Of a DNA stretch of 64,000 nt, positions 1-10,129 are shown piece after piece. Source of the DNA: Trema orientale (lineage: Eukaryota; Streptophyta; Magnoliopsida; Rosales; Cannabaceae). A program made the position numbers and the translations under genes. Positions within the stretch are counted from its first letter, which is position 1. Each line of letters starts with the position of its first letter. Below the pieces are notes generated by a model. It made no database searches and was not told the DNA's origin. It saw only the letters and a program-made list of their open reading frames with translations. The stretch is from positions 522,765 to 586,764 of the forward strand of contig JXTC01000016.1 of assembly GCA_002914845.1 (NCBI GenBank), read 5' to 3'.

Positions 1-432
1 CAAAACGATACGAATACGTAACTAAAATGGAATTAAAGATGATAGTAAGTTCTTTCAAGGGAGTGTTGGCCTCAAAAATTGGATTTTCGAGGAACCCATA
101 CTTCCCAAAGCAAGCAATACATTTGTTAACAAAATACTCTGCACCTATTTTTCATTAATTGTTGGGTTTTAAATACAAATAATTTTCAATCTAGTTCCCT
201 AAAATATTAAACTCTACTAATACCATAATTCCATGTATCTTATACATTTAACTCCTAAACTAGACAAATAAATCATTTACAAAATATGGAAAATAATAAA
301 TAATTATCCCACTAAGATAAATAATCCTAACAGTTAGAATACCTAATAAGTAATTGACTTATTCAAAATATAAATAAAAACATAAAATAAAATAATTTAT
401 CGAAATAAATATCCTAATTTAGGAGCGTAATA
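1..432 (-). repeat. TRIM-like LTR, copy 1
   Basis: Nearly complete LTR. On the minus strand it begins at about 432 with a degraded form of TGTTACGATCC (here TATTACGCTCC) and ends at about position 4, next to what would be the primer-binding site just outside the window. It is preceded on the minus strand by the purine-rich tract at 433-446. Confidence 0.8.
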
Positions 433-1023
433 TTCTTTTCCCCTTAAAAATACCCTTATCCTTAAGGGTGGACTTCGTCAAATTAATGTCTTCTTCTCCA
501 CTTCCAATTTATAATTAAATAATATGAAGCCTTGAACTCTTTTTGAACACACTCTATTGATCAATGTTGTTTTCTATTTTCAAATTTGACTCCGCTTGGC
601 TCAATAAAGTCTTTTTACCATACTATCTTGAACCATGGAAAATTTTAGATCTAGAAAGGAAAAATTCTCCTCCTATTTCGTCACATTTCCGAGTCATCAA
701 TTTTTGTGAAGCCTTGCAAGGTAAGACAATATATGTAGATGAAATTACCTCGCATGGTTCTTGTTGAAAATTTTTATAATCTTTCTCTTGATTATCTTGA
801 ATATACTTATAAGTCATTGATGCATTGCTTTCTTAAATATCTTATTTATTCTTTAAAACCGCTTAATCCCTTGCAAATTTCTTTTCAATGTACTTCAATT
901 GTATTCGCAAGAGATCCTTCTTAGGTTTTGTTTGGATACATTAGACATTTTATCTAAGCTCCTCCAATTATTATTGCTTGATTTGCTTTGCTGAATGCTT
1001 TGTTGTTTGGCACTGATACTAAA
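433..1023 (-). pseudogene. TRIM-like internal segment 1, broken gag-like frame
   Basis: Internal part of the first unit, between LTR copies 1 and 2. The primer site lies at 1009-1021 on the right. Minus-strand translation shows pieces shared with the other internals (CKASQK, GGEFFLSRSKIFHGSR), but the frame is broken: no open stretch here exceeds about 64 codons. It has no recognised enzymatic domain. The parent reading frame looks gag-like because it starts just after the primer site and is rich in Glu, Lys and Gln (inference). Confidence 0.6.
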
Positions 1024-1462
1024 TGATACGGATACGTATCTAAAATAGAATTAAAGATGATAGTAGGCTCGTTCAAGGGAGCCTTGACCTCCGAAGTTGG
1101 ATTTTCGAGGAGCCCATACCTCCCAAAATAAATAATACATTTACAAACAAAATACTCTGTACCCATTTTTGATTAATTGATGAGTTTTAAATACAAATAA
1201 TTTTCAATCTAGTTGCCTAAAATATTGGACTCTACTAAAAACATGATCCCATGTATCTTATACGTTTAACTTCTAAACTAGACAAATAAAATATTTACAA
1301 AATGTGAAAAATAATAACATAATTATCCCACTAAGATAAATAACCTTAGGACTTAGGATAGTTAATAACTAATGGACGTATTCAAATAATATTCAAAATA
1401 TAAATAAAAACATAAAATCAAATAATTAATCAAAACAAATATCCTAATTAAGGATCATAACA
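1024..1462 (-). repeat. TRIM-like LTR, copy 2
   Basis: Minus-strand LTR of ~439 bp. It begins TGTTATGATCC at 1462, immediately after the purine tract GGAAAGGAA, and ends at about 1024 beside the primer-like sequence TAGTATCAGTGCC. Confidence 0.85.
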
Positions 1463-2033
1463 TTCCTTTCCATAAACACCCTTATCCTCGAGGGTGGACA
1501 TCTTCAAATCAATGTCCTCTTCTCCACTTCTAATTTATAATTAAATAATATGAAGCCTTGAACTCTTTTTGAACACACTTTATTGATTCAACGTTATTTT
1601 CCATCTTTAAATTTGTCGCCGCTTGGCTCAATAAAGTCTTTTTACCATAACGTTTCGAATCATGGAAAATTTTGGATCTAGAAAAGAAACATTCTCCTCC
1701 TATTTTGTCACATTTCTGAGTCTTCAATTTTTTGTGAAGCCTTACAAGGTAAGACAATATTTGTAGAAGAAATTACCTTGTATAGTTCTTGTTGAAAATT
1801 TTTATAATCTTGCCCCTGATTATCTTGAATGTACTTATAAGTTATTAATGCACTGATTTCTTTAATATGTTCTTCATCCCTTATCAATTTTTTTTTAATA
1901 TACTTCAGTTGTATTCGCAAGAGATCCTCCTCAAGTTTTGTTTGGATACATTGGATGTTTTGCCTTAGCTTCTCCAATTATTATTGCTTAATTTGCTTCG
2001 CTTTATGCTTTGTTGTCTGGCACTCATACTAAA
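1463..2033 (-). pseudogene. TRIM-like internal segment 2, gag-like frame
   Basis: Internal segment between LTR copies 2 and 3. Two long minus-strand open stretches (1708-1977 and 1530-1757) overlap in different frames, so one frameshift separates an N-terminal charged, probably coiled-coil part (contains IQTKLEEDLLRIQ) from a C-terminal part (contains GGECFFSRSKIFHDS). The same two parts occur in the neighbouring internals, which argues that the parent element carried one reading frame of roughly 180 codons. I recognise no domain. Confidence 0.65.
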
Positions 2034-2470
2034 TGATATGAATATATACCTAAAATAGAATTAAAGATGATAGTAGGCTCGTTCAAGGGAGCCTTGTCCT
2101 CTAAAGTTGGATTTTCGAAGAGCCCATACCTTCAAAAACAAAAAATACATATGCAAACAAAATACTCTGTACCCATTTTTCATTAATTATTGGGTTTTAA
2201 ATACAAATAATTTCAACCTAGTTCCCTAAAATATTAGACTCCACTAATATCTTGATCTTTGCATCTTATACGTTTAACTCCTAAAATAGATAAATAAAAC
2301 ATTTACAAAATATGGAAAATAATAATATAATTATTCCACTAAGATAAATGACTCTAATGCTTAGGATAGCTAATAACTAATTGACTTATTCAAAATATTA
2401 TTCAATATATAAATAAAACCATAAATAAAGTAATTAATAGAAACAAATATCCTAATTTAGGATCGTAACA
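2034..2470 (-). repeat. TRIM-like LTR, copy 3
   Basis: Minus-strand LTR of ~437 bp beginning TGTTACGATCC at 2470. The adjoining purine tract (AGAAAAGAA) is weaker than at the other copies. Confidence 0.85.
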
Positions 2471-3073
2471 TTCTTTTCTATTTAGAAACACCCTTGTCCT
2501 CAAGGGTAGACTTCTTTAAATCAATGTCTTTAGACTTCTTTAAATCAACGTCTTCCTCTCCGTTCCAATTTATAAGTAAACAATATGAAGCCTTGAACCC
2601 TTTTTGAACATACTTTATTGATTCAACGTTATTTTTCATCTTCAAATTTGTTGCTACTTGGCTCAATAAAGTCTAACGTCTTGAATTATGGAAAATTTTA
2701 GATCTAGAAAAGAAAAAATTCTCCTCCTATTTTGTCACATTTTCGAGTCTTCAATTTTTGTGAAGCCTTGCAAGGTGAGACAACGTCCATAGAAGAAATT
2801 ACCTCGCATGGTTCTTGTTGAAATTTTTTATAATCTTGCTCTTGATTATCTTTAATATACTTATATATCATTGACGCATTGCTTTCTAGAATATCTTCTT
2901 CATTCATTAAAACCGCTTCATCCCTTGCTAATTTCTTTTCATTGTACTTCTGTTGTATTCGCAAGAGATCCTCCTCAAGTTTTGTTTGGATACATTGGAC
3001 ATTTTGCCTATGCTCCTCCAATTATTGCTTGATTTGCTTTGTTCCATGCTTTGTTGTCTGGAGCTTAGATCAA
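2471..3073 (-). pseudogene. TRIM-like internal segment 3, best-preserved gag-like frame
   Basis: Internal segment between LTR copies 3 and 4. The minus-strand stretch 2704-3021 gives 105 residues containing IQTKLEEDLLRIQQKY and CKASQKLKTRKCDKIGG. The stretch 2478-2666 gives the C-terminal part, with a duplicated short block (DLKKSKDIDLKKS) and the ending TLEDKGV. That ending resembles the C-terminal tail of Ty3/gypsy polyproteins just before the 3' LTR (inference). A short frame break separates the two parts. Confidence 0.65.
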
Positions 3074-3499
3074 ATGATACGAATACGTATCTAAAATACA
3101 ATTAAAGATGATAGAAGGCTCGTTCAAGAGAGTCTTGATCTCCAAAGTTGGATTTTCGAGGAGCCCATACCTCCCAAAACAAGCAATACATTTGTAAACA
3201 AAATACCCTGCACCCATTTTTCATTATTTGTTGGGTTTTAAATACAAATAATTTTCGACCTAGCTCTCTAAAATATTGGACTCCACTAATACCATGATCC
3301 TTGTATCTTATACGTTTAACTCCTAAACTAGACAAATAAAATATTTACAAAATATGGAAAATAATAACATAATTATCCCACTAAGATAAATAACCCTAAG
3401 ACTTAGGATAGCTAATAACTAATTAACTTATTAAATAATATTCAAAATATAAAATAAAATAATTAATCAAAACAAATATCTTAATTTAGGATCGTAAGA
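3074..3499 (-). repeat. TRIM-like LTR, copy 4
   Basis: Minus-strand LTR of ~426 bp beginning TCTTACGATCC at 3499, directly after the purine tract AAGGGGAAAGGAA. It ends at about 3074. Confidence 0.85.
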
Positions 3500-4075
3500 T
3501 TCCTTTCCCCTTAAAAACACCCTTGTCCTCAATGGTGGACTTCTTCAAATCAATGTCTTCTTCTCCGTTTCCAATTTATAATTAAATAATATGAATCTTT
3601 GAATTCTTTTTGAACACACTATTAGTTCAACGTTGTTTTCTACCTTCAAATTTGCTGCTGCATGGCTCAATAAAGTCTTGTTATAATGTCTTGAACCATG
3701 GAAAATTTTAGATCTAGAAAAGAAAAATTCTCCTCCTCTTTTGTCATATTTCTGAGTCTTCAATTTGCATGAAGCCTTGCAAGGTAAGGCAATAGCTGTA
3801 GAAGAAATTACCTCGCATGGTTCTTGTTGAAAATTTTATAATCTTGATCTTGATTATCTTGAATGTACTTATAAACACATTGCTTTCTTGAATATCTTCT
3901 TCATTCCTTAAAACTGCTTCATTCCTTGCCAATTTCTTTTCAATGTAGTTCAGTTGTATTCATGAGAGACCCTCCTCAAGTTTTGTTTGGATACATTGGA
4001 TGTTTTGCCTAAGCTCGTTTAATTTTTGCTTGATTTGCTTTGCTCCATGCTTTGTTGTCTAGTACTGATACCAAA
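3500..4075 (-). pseudogene. TRIM-like internal segment 4, gag-like frame
   Basis: Internal segment between LTR copies 4 and 5. The primer site TGGTATCAGTACT is at about 4060-4072 on the minus strand. The gag-like frame is broken into pieces, including 3744-3932 and 3545-3763; the latter contains GGEFFFSRSKIFHGSR. It is more degraded than segment 3. Confidence 0.6.
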
Positions 4076-4503
4076 TGATAAGAATACATATCTAAAATAG
4101 AAGTAAAGATGATAGTAGGCTCGTTCAGGGGAGCATTGATCTCCAAAGTTGGATTTTGGAGGAACCCATACCTTCCAAAACAAACAATACATTGGCAAAC
4201 AAAATACTCTGCACCCATTTTTCATTAATTGTTACGTTTTAAATAAAATTAATTTTCAACTTAGCTTCCTAAAATATTGGACTCCACTGATACCATGATC
4301 CCATGTATCTTACACGTTTAACTCCTAAACTAGACAAATAAACAATTTAAAAAATATGAAAAATAATAACATAATTATCCTACTAAGATAAATAATCTTA
4401 AAACTTAGGATAGCTAGTAATTAATTGACTTATTCAAAACGTAAATAAAAACATAAAATCAAATACTTAATCAAAGCAAATATCCTAATTTAGGATCGTA
4501 ATA
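4076..4503 (-). repeat. TRIM-like LTR, copy 5 (array end)
   Basis: Right-most LTR, ~428 bp, beginning TATTACGATCC at 4503 on the minus strand. No purine tract or internal segment follows to the right, so this is the 5' LTR of the whole array. The right flank starts TCCTAGAACC; the matching flank on the left lies outside the window. Confidence 0.8.
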
Positions 4504-5679
4504 TCCTAGAACCAAAAAAGCAGCTCTTCCATCAAACTTTCCTTTTTTGTTTTGTCTTTATATATTTTCATTTTTGTTTTTTTTTTTTTACAGTACTATT
4601 AAACTAATCAAAAGTCATTGTATTAGATTCTGGGTAGTGACACATATGTTTCTAAAATTTTGAAACCAGTCAAGGATAAATCTTTTGGATTATGACGGAC
4701 TTGATTCATGGAGGATTTATTATGATTTATATTGGTTCTCATGTTTAGCCCAAATGTATAAGATTATGCTTCCTTTATCCAGGGGAAGATTGTTTTGTGT
4801 CTATATATTACTTAACATATTTTATTATTCCTTTTCGTGTTTGCTAGGGTACTGTTGAGATTACTCATGATCCGGTGATATTCTCTTTATATTTGCAGGT
4901 AATAATATTACGAGAACAACAACACGAATACATACAAAGAAGAAAATTATTATTATTCATGCTATTTATTGTCGTTAATTTAGTGACCGTTTCAATGCCA
5001 TCACACATACTGCAGAAATATTTAGCCGGCCAAAAAGCAATCTTCAAGTTGTCATCTTTTTTTTATTTTTTTGTTTTTAATCTCCCACTCACTTTAGCTA
5101 AAGAAATCAAGTAAGATTGATCGAGATTTAATTGTGTCCTACTCATGATCGATATTATTATTAAAACTAGTTTTGGGGACGTGCCTTACGTGTATTTGAT
5201 ATAAAATATAAAATATATAATATAGTATTATATCTGGTATATATTATTTTGAGGGAATATCTGGTGTATATTTTTAATATAGATGGATATTCTAAATATT
5301 TATGTATTAAGATTAAAAAATATTGTATCTACAAAGAAGAATAAAAATAAACAGCAAAAAAAAAAAAAATAGTGTCCTTGAAAGAAATAAGAAAAAAAAA
5401 CTAAATGTACGATTATAAAATTTAACAAGTTATTTCGATGAAACAATAAATTCATTGATTTATCAGAAAATAATAATTTTTATTTCCCTTATATTTGTAT
5501 TATAAATGAATTTAAAAATATTACACTACATAAAAAGAGATAAAATGACTTGATATTAGAAGAAAATTAAATAAATAGATAATCTTAAAAAACTGGTAGA
5601 GGATCTTTCTACCCAAAAAAAGGGGTTTAAGTATAAAAGATAGTTATTATGGCTTAATCAGTAATTTTTAGATATAATA
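4504..5679. other. AT-rich intergenic DNA, unassigned
   Basis: Mostly low-complexity AT-rich DNA with short A and T runs. No transposon hallmark or convincing gene was found apart from the possible short exon at 4848-4898. Confidence 0.6.
4848..4898 (+). other. Possible isolated 51-bp exon
   Basis: A 17-codon stretch translating to GTVEITHDPVIFSLYLQ is preceded by a T-rich tract ending TTTGCTAG and followed by GTAATA, so it has both splice signals and a length divisible by three. The open frame continues past the donor to about 5114. I cannot name a family. It may be a relic exon of a host gene or chance. Confidence 0.2.
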
Positions 5680-5848
5680 TTAGGGACACACACATATTAC
5701 ACACAAAACTCACACACATTGTTGACATGACATGTGTTTTAACTATGCATGTACATAGTGTGGTTTTACTTTTAAAAAAAACATGAGTGGTTAAATACAT
5801 GCCACATCATCGTGTGTGAGTTTTGTGTGTTAAATAAGAGGTGTATTA
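5680..5848. mobile_element. MITE-like inverted-repeat element
   Basis: The segment is nearly palindromic. ACACACAAAACTCACACAC near 5699-5717 is matched by its reverse complement at about 5812-5831, and the pairing continues inward for roughly 50 bp per arm and outward with more mismatches. It carries no coding potential. Boundaries are approximate and no clear target-site duplication was established. Confidence 0.55.
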
Positions 5849-6627
5849 GATGATAACACCATGCATAGGTTTACGGATTATACACTTTAAAGGGTAAAAA
5901 TATGCGCCTACAAAGATTGCACATAGTGCGTAGGGATTTAACTAATCACGTTGGAAACAGGTTAAAAAAGAGGAGTATAGTGTTTAGTTGTACTTAGTCC
6001 TGACGTGATGTCAGGAATTATGTGTACCCAGATGTGTAAACTGAGTAAATTCTGCTGAATCACACTAAAGATTTTAGTATAAGACAAGATTTTGCGTGTG
6101 TGATTAATTGATGTACGGGATAACAACGTAAAAATATGACAAAGTAAGTTTCGTTGAGTTACACTAGGTATGCTAGCATAAAATGAGATTGAGCTTGTAG
6201 AGTTCAAATCTGAATATATATACGCAAATGAGCAACTTAGCTGGGTACATTATTGAATTAAATGCAAAAAAATAATAAAACTGACCACTCTGATGGTTAG
6301 ATCCTCTGTAGGTAGAATGGATATACTTTCAGCTAGATAAATAAACATAAAGTTCAGCCTGGTATGCGATGTTCGGCCGAAATATCAAGTAAAGATAATA
6401 TGATAAACTAAATATTAAAAAATATAACTATGACAATAAACAAATGTTAATTTCTTTTCAATTTTTCTAAGATGCAAAGATTAATATTTCACGTGAAAAC
6501 TATAAATAAACTAGGAAGTGGTAAAGTAGCTTGAGATAGTATACTGAATACATTGCTTAAGATACGGTAATAATTCAAGTGAAGCTATGCTTATTACACA
6601 AACCTATTATTATATATCCTATCGTCT
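5849..6627. other. Unassigned AT-rich DNA
   Basis: No gene, RNA or repeat hallmark was recognised here. The open stretch 5962-6207 on the minus strand has no family features and is treated as chance. Confidence 0.5.
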
Positions 6628-6990
6628 ACTGAGTGAGTCATATGATAAGTACTTAATTTCTCTACATTACTTTGATAGTTTTCTTGCAATTTCAAGGTTT
6701 TTTATGATGTTTTTGTATTTTATAGGTGTTTTGCAGGAGTAAGAATTTATTGGAGTTGAAACTGGTCGAAAACGGAGAAACATGAAAATTACTAAAATGT
6801 TGGAAACTAGAGAGCTGGCGCCACAATGCTGGATCTCTAGAAACTTGCAGATTTGTAGTTTAGCGCCTGGCACCATAGCGCTAGATCTTTTGCACTGCGG
6901 TGCCAGAAATATTGGGACAGTGGAATTTTCAATTTTTAGACTCCTCCAACTTTGGGTAACTACTTCAGATGAATTCCGAAGCCTAGTACC

Positions 6991-7000
6991 CTATAAATAG
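6991..7000 (+). promoter_or_regulatory. TATA box of Athila-type LTR
   Basis: CTATAAATAG within ACCCTATAAATAGGGC. Its position downstream of the GC-rich LTR segment and ahead of a long AT-rich leader fits the LTR promoter. Confidence 0.55.
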
Positions 7001-7452
7001 GGCACTTTTGGAGCAGATTTTGGCATTTCTACTCACACCATAACTCATAAAAACTTGGAGAAAGAGAGAATTGAGAGGAAATTTGCATTCTTTAGAGCTC
7101 GACGATCATTCTTCATAGAAGAGATAAAGACCAGTATTCATCAACTAGTGTTCTTATCTTCTCTTTTCCTATAGTTTTTATTATTCAAGCTCGATGAGAT
7201 TATTGAATATTTGTGTAACCATGCTAGACTAGTCTATTTTTGGTTGAAAGTGATTTTAAAGCACAAGATATTATGTTGGATTGATTACTTTTCAGTTCCA
7301 TAAATCAATTGTTCATTTATAATTACTATTGTTCTTCTATGCTTCAATATTTATGATATCGTGTCTTGCTTTGTAGCACTCAAGTAAACTTAATAGATTT
7401 CTACTGCTAGGTTGAAATTATTTAGAATAATATATATATATGTATATATATT

Positions 7453-7783
7453 TACCAAGTAGAGAGGGATATTACAAAATGTACTAGAGCTAAAACCTAA
7501 CTAGAAGTATGGCCAATGAAGATGTTGGATCCCCAAGGTGGAGTGATTGTGAAAGTCAAAATCTCTTGTGCCAAATCTGTCAAAGCTCAAAGGTTTGCTA
7601 GAAGGGGTAAGGCAATAAATAATAAGTTGTGTAGTCCCACATTGTCTAGGGAAGATGAAATGGTTCATAAGTAAGCATCTACCTACCAATGGTATAAGGA
7701 CTTTTGGGATAAAACCGGCCAAGAGTAAATATGTGCAGCCCCAAAGCAGACAATATCATACCAAGTGGAGGGGGATGTTACAT
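7453..7783. repeat. Short TRIM/solo-LTR-like insertion
   Basis: The sequence ACCAAGTAGAGAGGGATATTACA at the left end recurs as ACCAAGTGGAGGGGGATGTTACA at the right end, ~307 bp apart. In both, a purine tract abuts a TGTTACA-like LTR terminus. The interior includes AGTCCCACATTGTCTAGGG and GACAATATCATACC, words I associate with short LTR repeats common in plants. It lies inside the Athila-type LTR. Exact ends and target duplication were not established. Confidence 0.4.
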
Positions 7784-8354
7784 ATTTTGACTATGATTAG
7801 CAAGTCATAACTAGTTTAATTGAATCAAATTTGATTGATTAGTTATTGTAAAAAGCATAACCTAAACATAAAAGTAATCCAAACTTATATGATTATTACC
7901 TAGAATCAGCCAATTTTCTTTACTTAAAGCATTGATTAGATTAAATTAAGAGAGCTTATTTTAGGTTATCTAATTAATAAGATAAAAAGCTTATTTTATC
8001 TACTGAAGTTAAGAGAAAATTAGGAGTAGTAAAGCTTGTTACTATTTTCTGGTTGATTGATTACGATGAACGATTGAAATTAGAACTTGACAATTAATTC
8101 AATAGAAGTATCTAGTGGTAGAGAATGATCCTTTAACCAGTTTATCTCCATTGATTTCATTCCTACTTGTTTTATTATTTTTACTTTATTTGTCTTTATT
8201 TACTTTTATTTAAAACCGCATATTTCACATCTAAATTAATTAGAAATCAAAAACAAAAGTAATTCTCGATCTTTGTGAGATCGACCCTTCTTACCACTAC
8301 TATGTTTCACTAGGATAGTTATAAGAGGTATTTTTAATTTAACTTGACTGCGAT

Positions 8355-10032
8355 AATAATGTTGAGAATATGCCCTAGAAAGTAGTTTCTTTGTTTGGCA
8401 TTTTAAACAATATTTATTGGATTTAAGTGTTATCTATTTGTTGTTCATAAATTCCATATTATGTCCCAATTATATACATGTGATGTTTATGTTTTCTATT
8501 ATGCAAACGTCTAAAAGTTTCCATGACTAATAATGAGTAATAAAGAATTAATCGTGTGAAGTGTTCACATGTGGGAGACTAAATTCTTTATTTCATTATG
8601 TCTAAATTAAAAGTTCACATTCTGTAAACAAAGATGGAATACTTTATTTTGCCATAGAAAGTAGTGTTGTCTATTTCAACGGGATTGATGAAGTCTCCAA
8701 TCGTCGAAGTGTCTGACTTCGGATAGAAAGACTAGTGCATTATAAGAAAGTTATAAGTGCATTGAACTGGACCAAGTGAAAATAGAATTTGAGGTTAAGT
8801 ACCGTAACTCAATATTCTATCTTTCACTAATCTAGCACTATTGCAAGATTACCTTAATCCTAGTGATTGTCGGACTTGCTTTCATGAGTTTTATCTTTTT
8901 GACTTACTAAAGGACTAGTTCCGATTGTATGGTTCGAACTCCGGTATCTTGGAAGATAAGATTTGTGAATTGACGAGAACGCCTTTCATGATTTGGACAC
9001 CATGCATATAATGTCACTTTGAGTTTTTTCAAGGACTTGGATAATAAAAACCAGGCGCCAGGTATTCACTTTGTGAATTTGACTGTGTTTGTATGGGCAG
9101 TTACAAACACTGTAGTCAATTATTATCCATTAGATGAAAAACGGCAACTCAAAGGTAAATATGTACTAGAGGAGTAATACGGTAATTTCACCTCACTAGT
9201 ACGGCATTGCATCGGGGGTATATCTGTAGGTATAGTATATGCTAAATGGATCAAGTTAATTAAAGTGTTAATTAGCTTCACAGAAAAAATATGACATTTA
9301 GTCTAAGAGTGCAATATTGGGCCTATAGTGGAGTGCCCCAATATTAATGGACAAGGCCCAGTCATAATTAAGAGTTAATTATGCCTGTGGGCAGTTGGCC
9401 CATTGGAGCTTAGACTATTTGGATCCATAAGGTCCCCTGTCTAGCTCACACATAGCCCAATACTAATTGGATGGTCAGTTGAGCCCAATAAGCCCACTAG
9501 GGTTTACATCTCTCTAGTACTTAAGAGAAAAGTTCTCCTAAGCCTATGTACAAGTCTCACACGCATATTACATGCACAAAAACTGTGCTTGGCGTGAAAC
9601 AGAGAGAAAAAGAGAGAGTGAGAGTGACAAGCCGCCGCGGGAGAAGTCCCGTGTTCGTTCATGGCCACCGAGGGAGAGATACCCATGGCCGTAGACGTGC
9701 AATCAAGGAGAAGGAAGAGCGTCTTTCGGATCGTCCGCTCATCTCTCGTTGGGAATCAAGAAGGTGCCCACACACCGGATCATTCAAAGGGCTCTAGAGA
9801 ATAGACGGGAAGGCTCAATGGTTGTGAAGCGCTTCCAGATTTTATCTAAACCAAGATCCATGAATTGATTTATGTTAGATCAACGATCCTGTTTATTTTG
9901 TTTTGTAAAATTTCAAGAAAATTTTAAAATACCTATTCCGCTGCGTTCTTGATTTGTTTATAAAACTGCGAAAATCGTTTTCGGTAAAACCATTTTTTCG
10001 GAAATTTAGTTTTCTGAATTTCCAGCAAATAA
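8355..10032 (+). mobile_element. Copia solo LTR with AATAA target duplication
   Basis: The LTR runs 8360-10027 (1668 bp), beginning TGTTGAGAATATGCCC and ending TTTCCAGCA. It is flanked by AATAA at 8355-8359 and 10028-10032. The TGTTGAGAATATGCCC start and the block near the end with CCGCTGCG are typical of a widespread plant copia LTR family. No internal region adjoins it, so it is a solo LTR left by recombination. A second, older-looking copy is split across 26745-27340 and 46195-46850. The 83-codon open stretch at 9546-9797 falls in the LTR leader and is not regarded as a gene. Confidence 0.85.
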
Positions 10033-10036
10033 CTGC

Positions 10037-10066
10037 TATCAAAGTTTAGCGTCATCGCCCGGGAAC
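10037..10066 (+). other. Degenerate primer-binding site of the Athila-type element
   Basis: AGCGTCATCGCCCGGGAAC at 10048-10066 closely resembles the TGGCGCCGTTGCCGGGGA primer site typical of Athila/Tat elements. It now lies directly right of the copia solo LTR, because that LTR inserted a few bases before the end of the Athila LTR. Confidence 0.65.
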
Positions 10067-10129
10067 ATGTTATTATTATTATTTTTTTCTTTTGTTGTTG
10101 TTTTTATTTTTTTCTTTTTGTTTTTTTTG

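Larger units (their letters stand above)
1..4503 (-). mobile_element. Tandem array of short TRIM-like LTR elements
   Basis: The same ~1.0-kb unit recurs four times head to tail, with landmark spacings of about 1019, 1010, 1031 and 1011 bp, plus a final LTR. Read on the minus strand each unit is an LTR of ~430 bp beginning TGTTACGATCC, a primer-binding site resembling TGGTATCAGTGCC (initiator-Met type), a ~580-bp internal segment, a purine tract (GGGGAAAGGAA) and the next LTR. There is no protease, reverse transcriptase or integrase, so the unit depends on other elements for mobility, like terminal-repeat retrotransposons in miniature (TRIMs). The alternation of shared LTRs and internals is the pattern left by unequal recombination between LTRs (inference). 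The array runs off the left edge; its right flank at 4504 is unrelated DNA. Confidence 0.85.
6628..8354 (+). repeat. 5' LTR of Athila-type Ty3/gypsy element
   Basis: The segment has the style of Athila/Tat LTRs: paired GGCGCC/AGCGCC-like words near 6815-6900, a TATA box (CTATAAATAG, 6991), then a long leader ending in a block around CTCGATCTTTGTGAGATCGACCC (8257-8287) that in this group lies just before the LTR end. The last bases of the LTR lie right of the copia solo LTR, at 10033-10042. The left boundary is estimated; the start could be TGAGTCATATGA near 6632. A separate small repeat is inserted at about 7453-7783. Confidence 0.6.

Noticed and set aside
1-4503. Regularly spaced repeats as a CRISPR array or satellite
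   Set aside because: Units are ~1 kb with LTR ends, a primer site and a purine tract, so they are retroelements.
6782-7000. 72-codon open stretch as a gene
   Set aside because: It lies in the GC-richer part of the Athila-type LTR around its TATA box and shows no protein features.
9546-9797. 83-codon Arg-rich open stretch
   Set aside because: It falls in the leader of the copia solo LTR, and no counterpart is readable in the second LTR copy.
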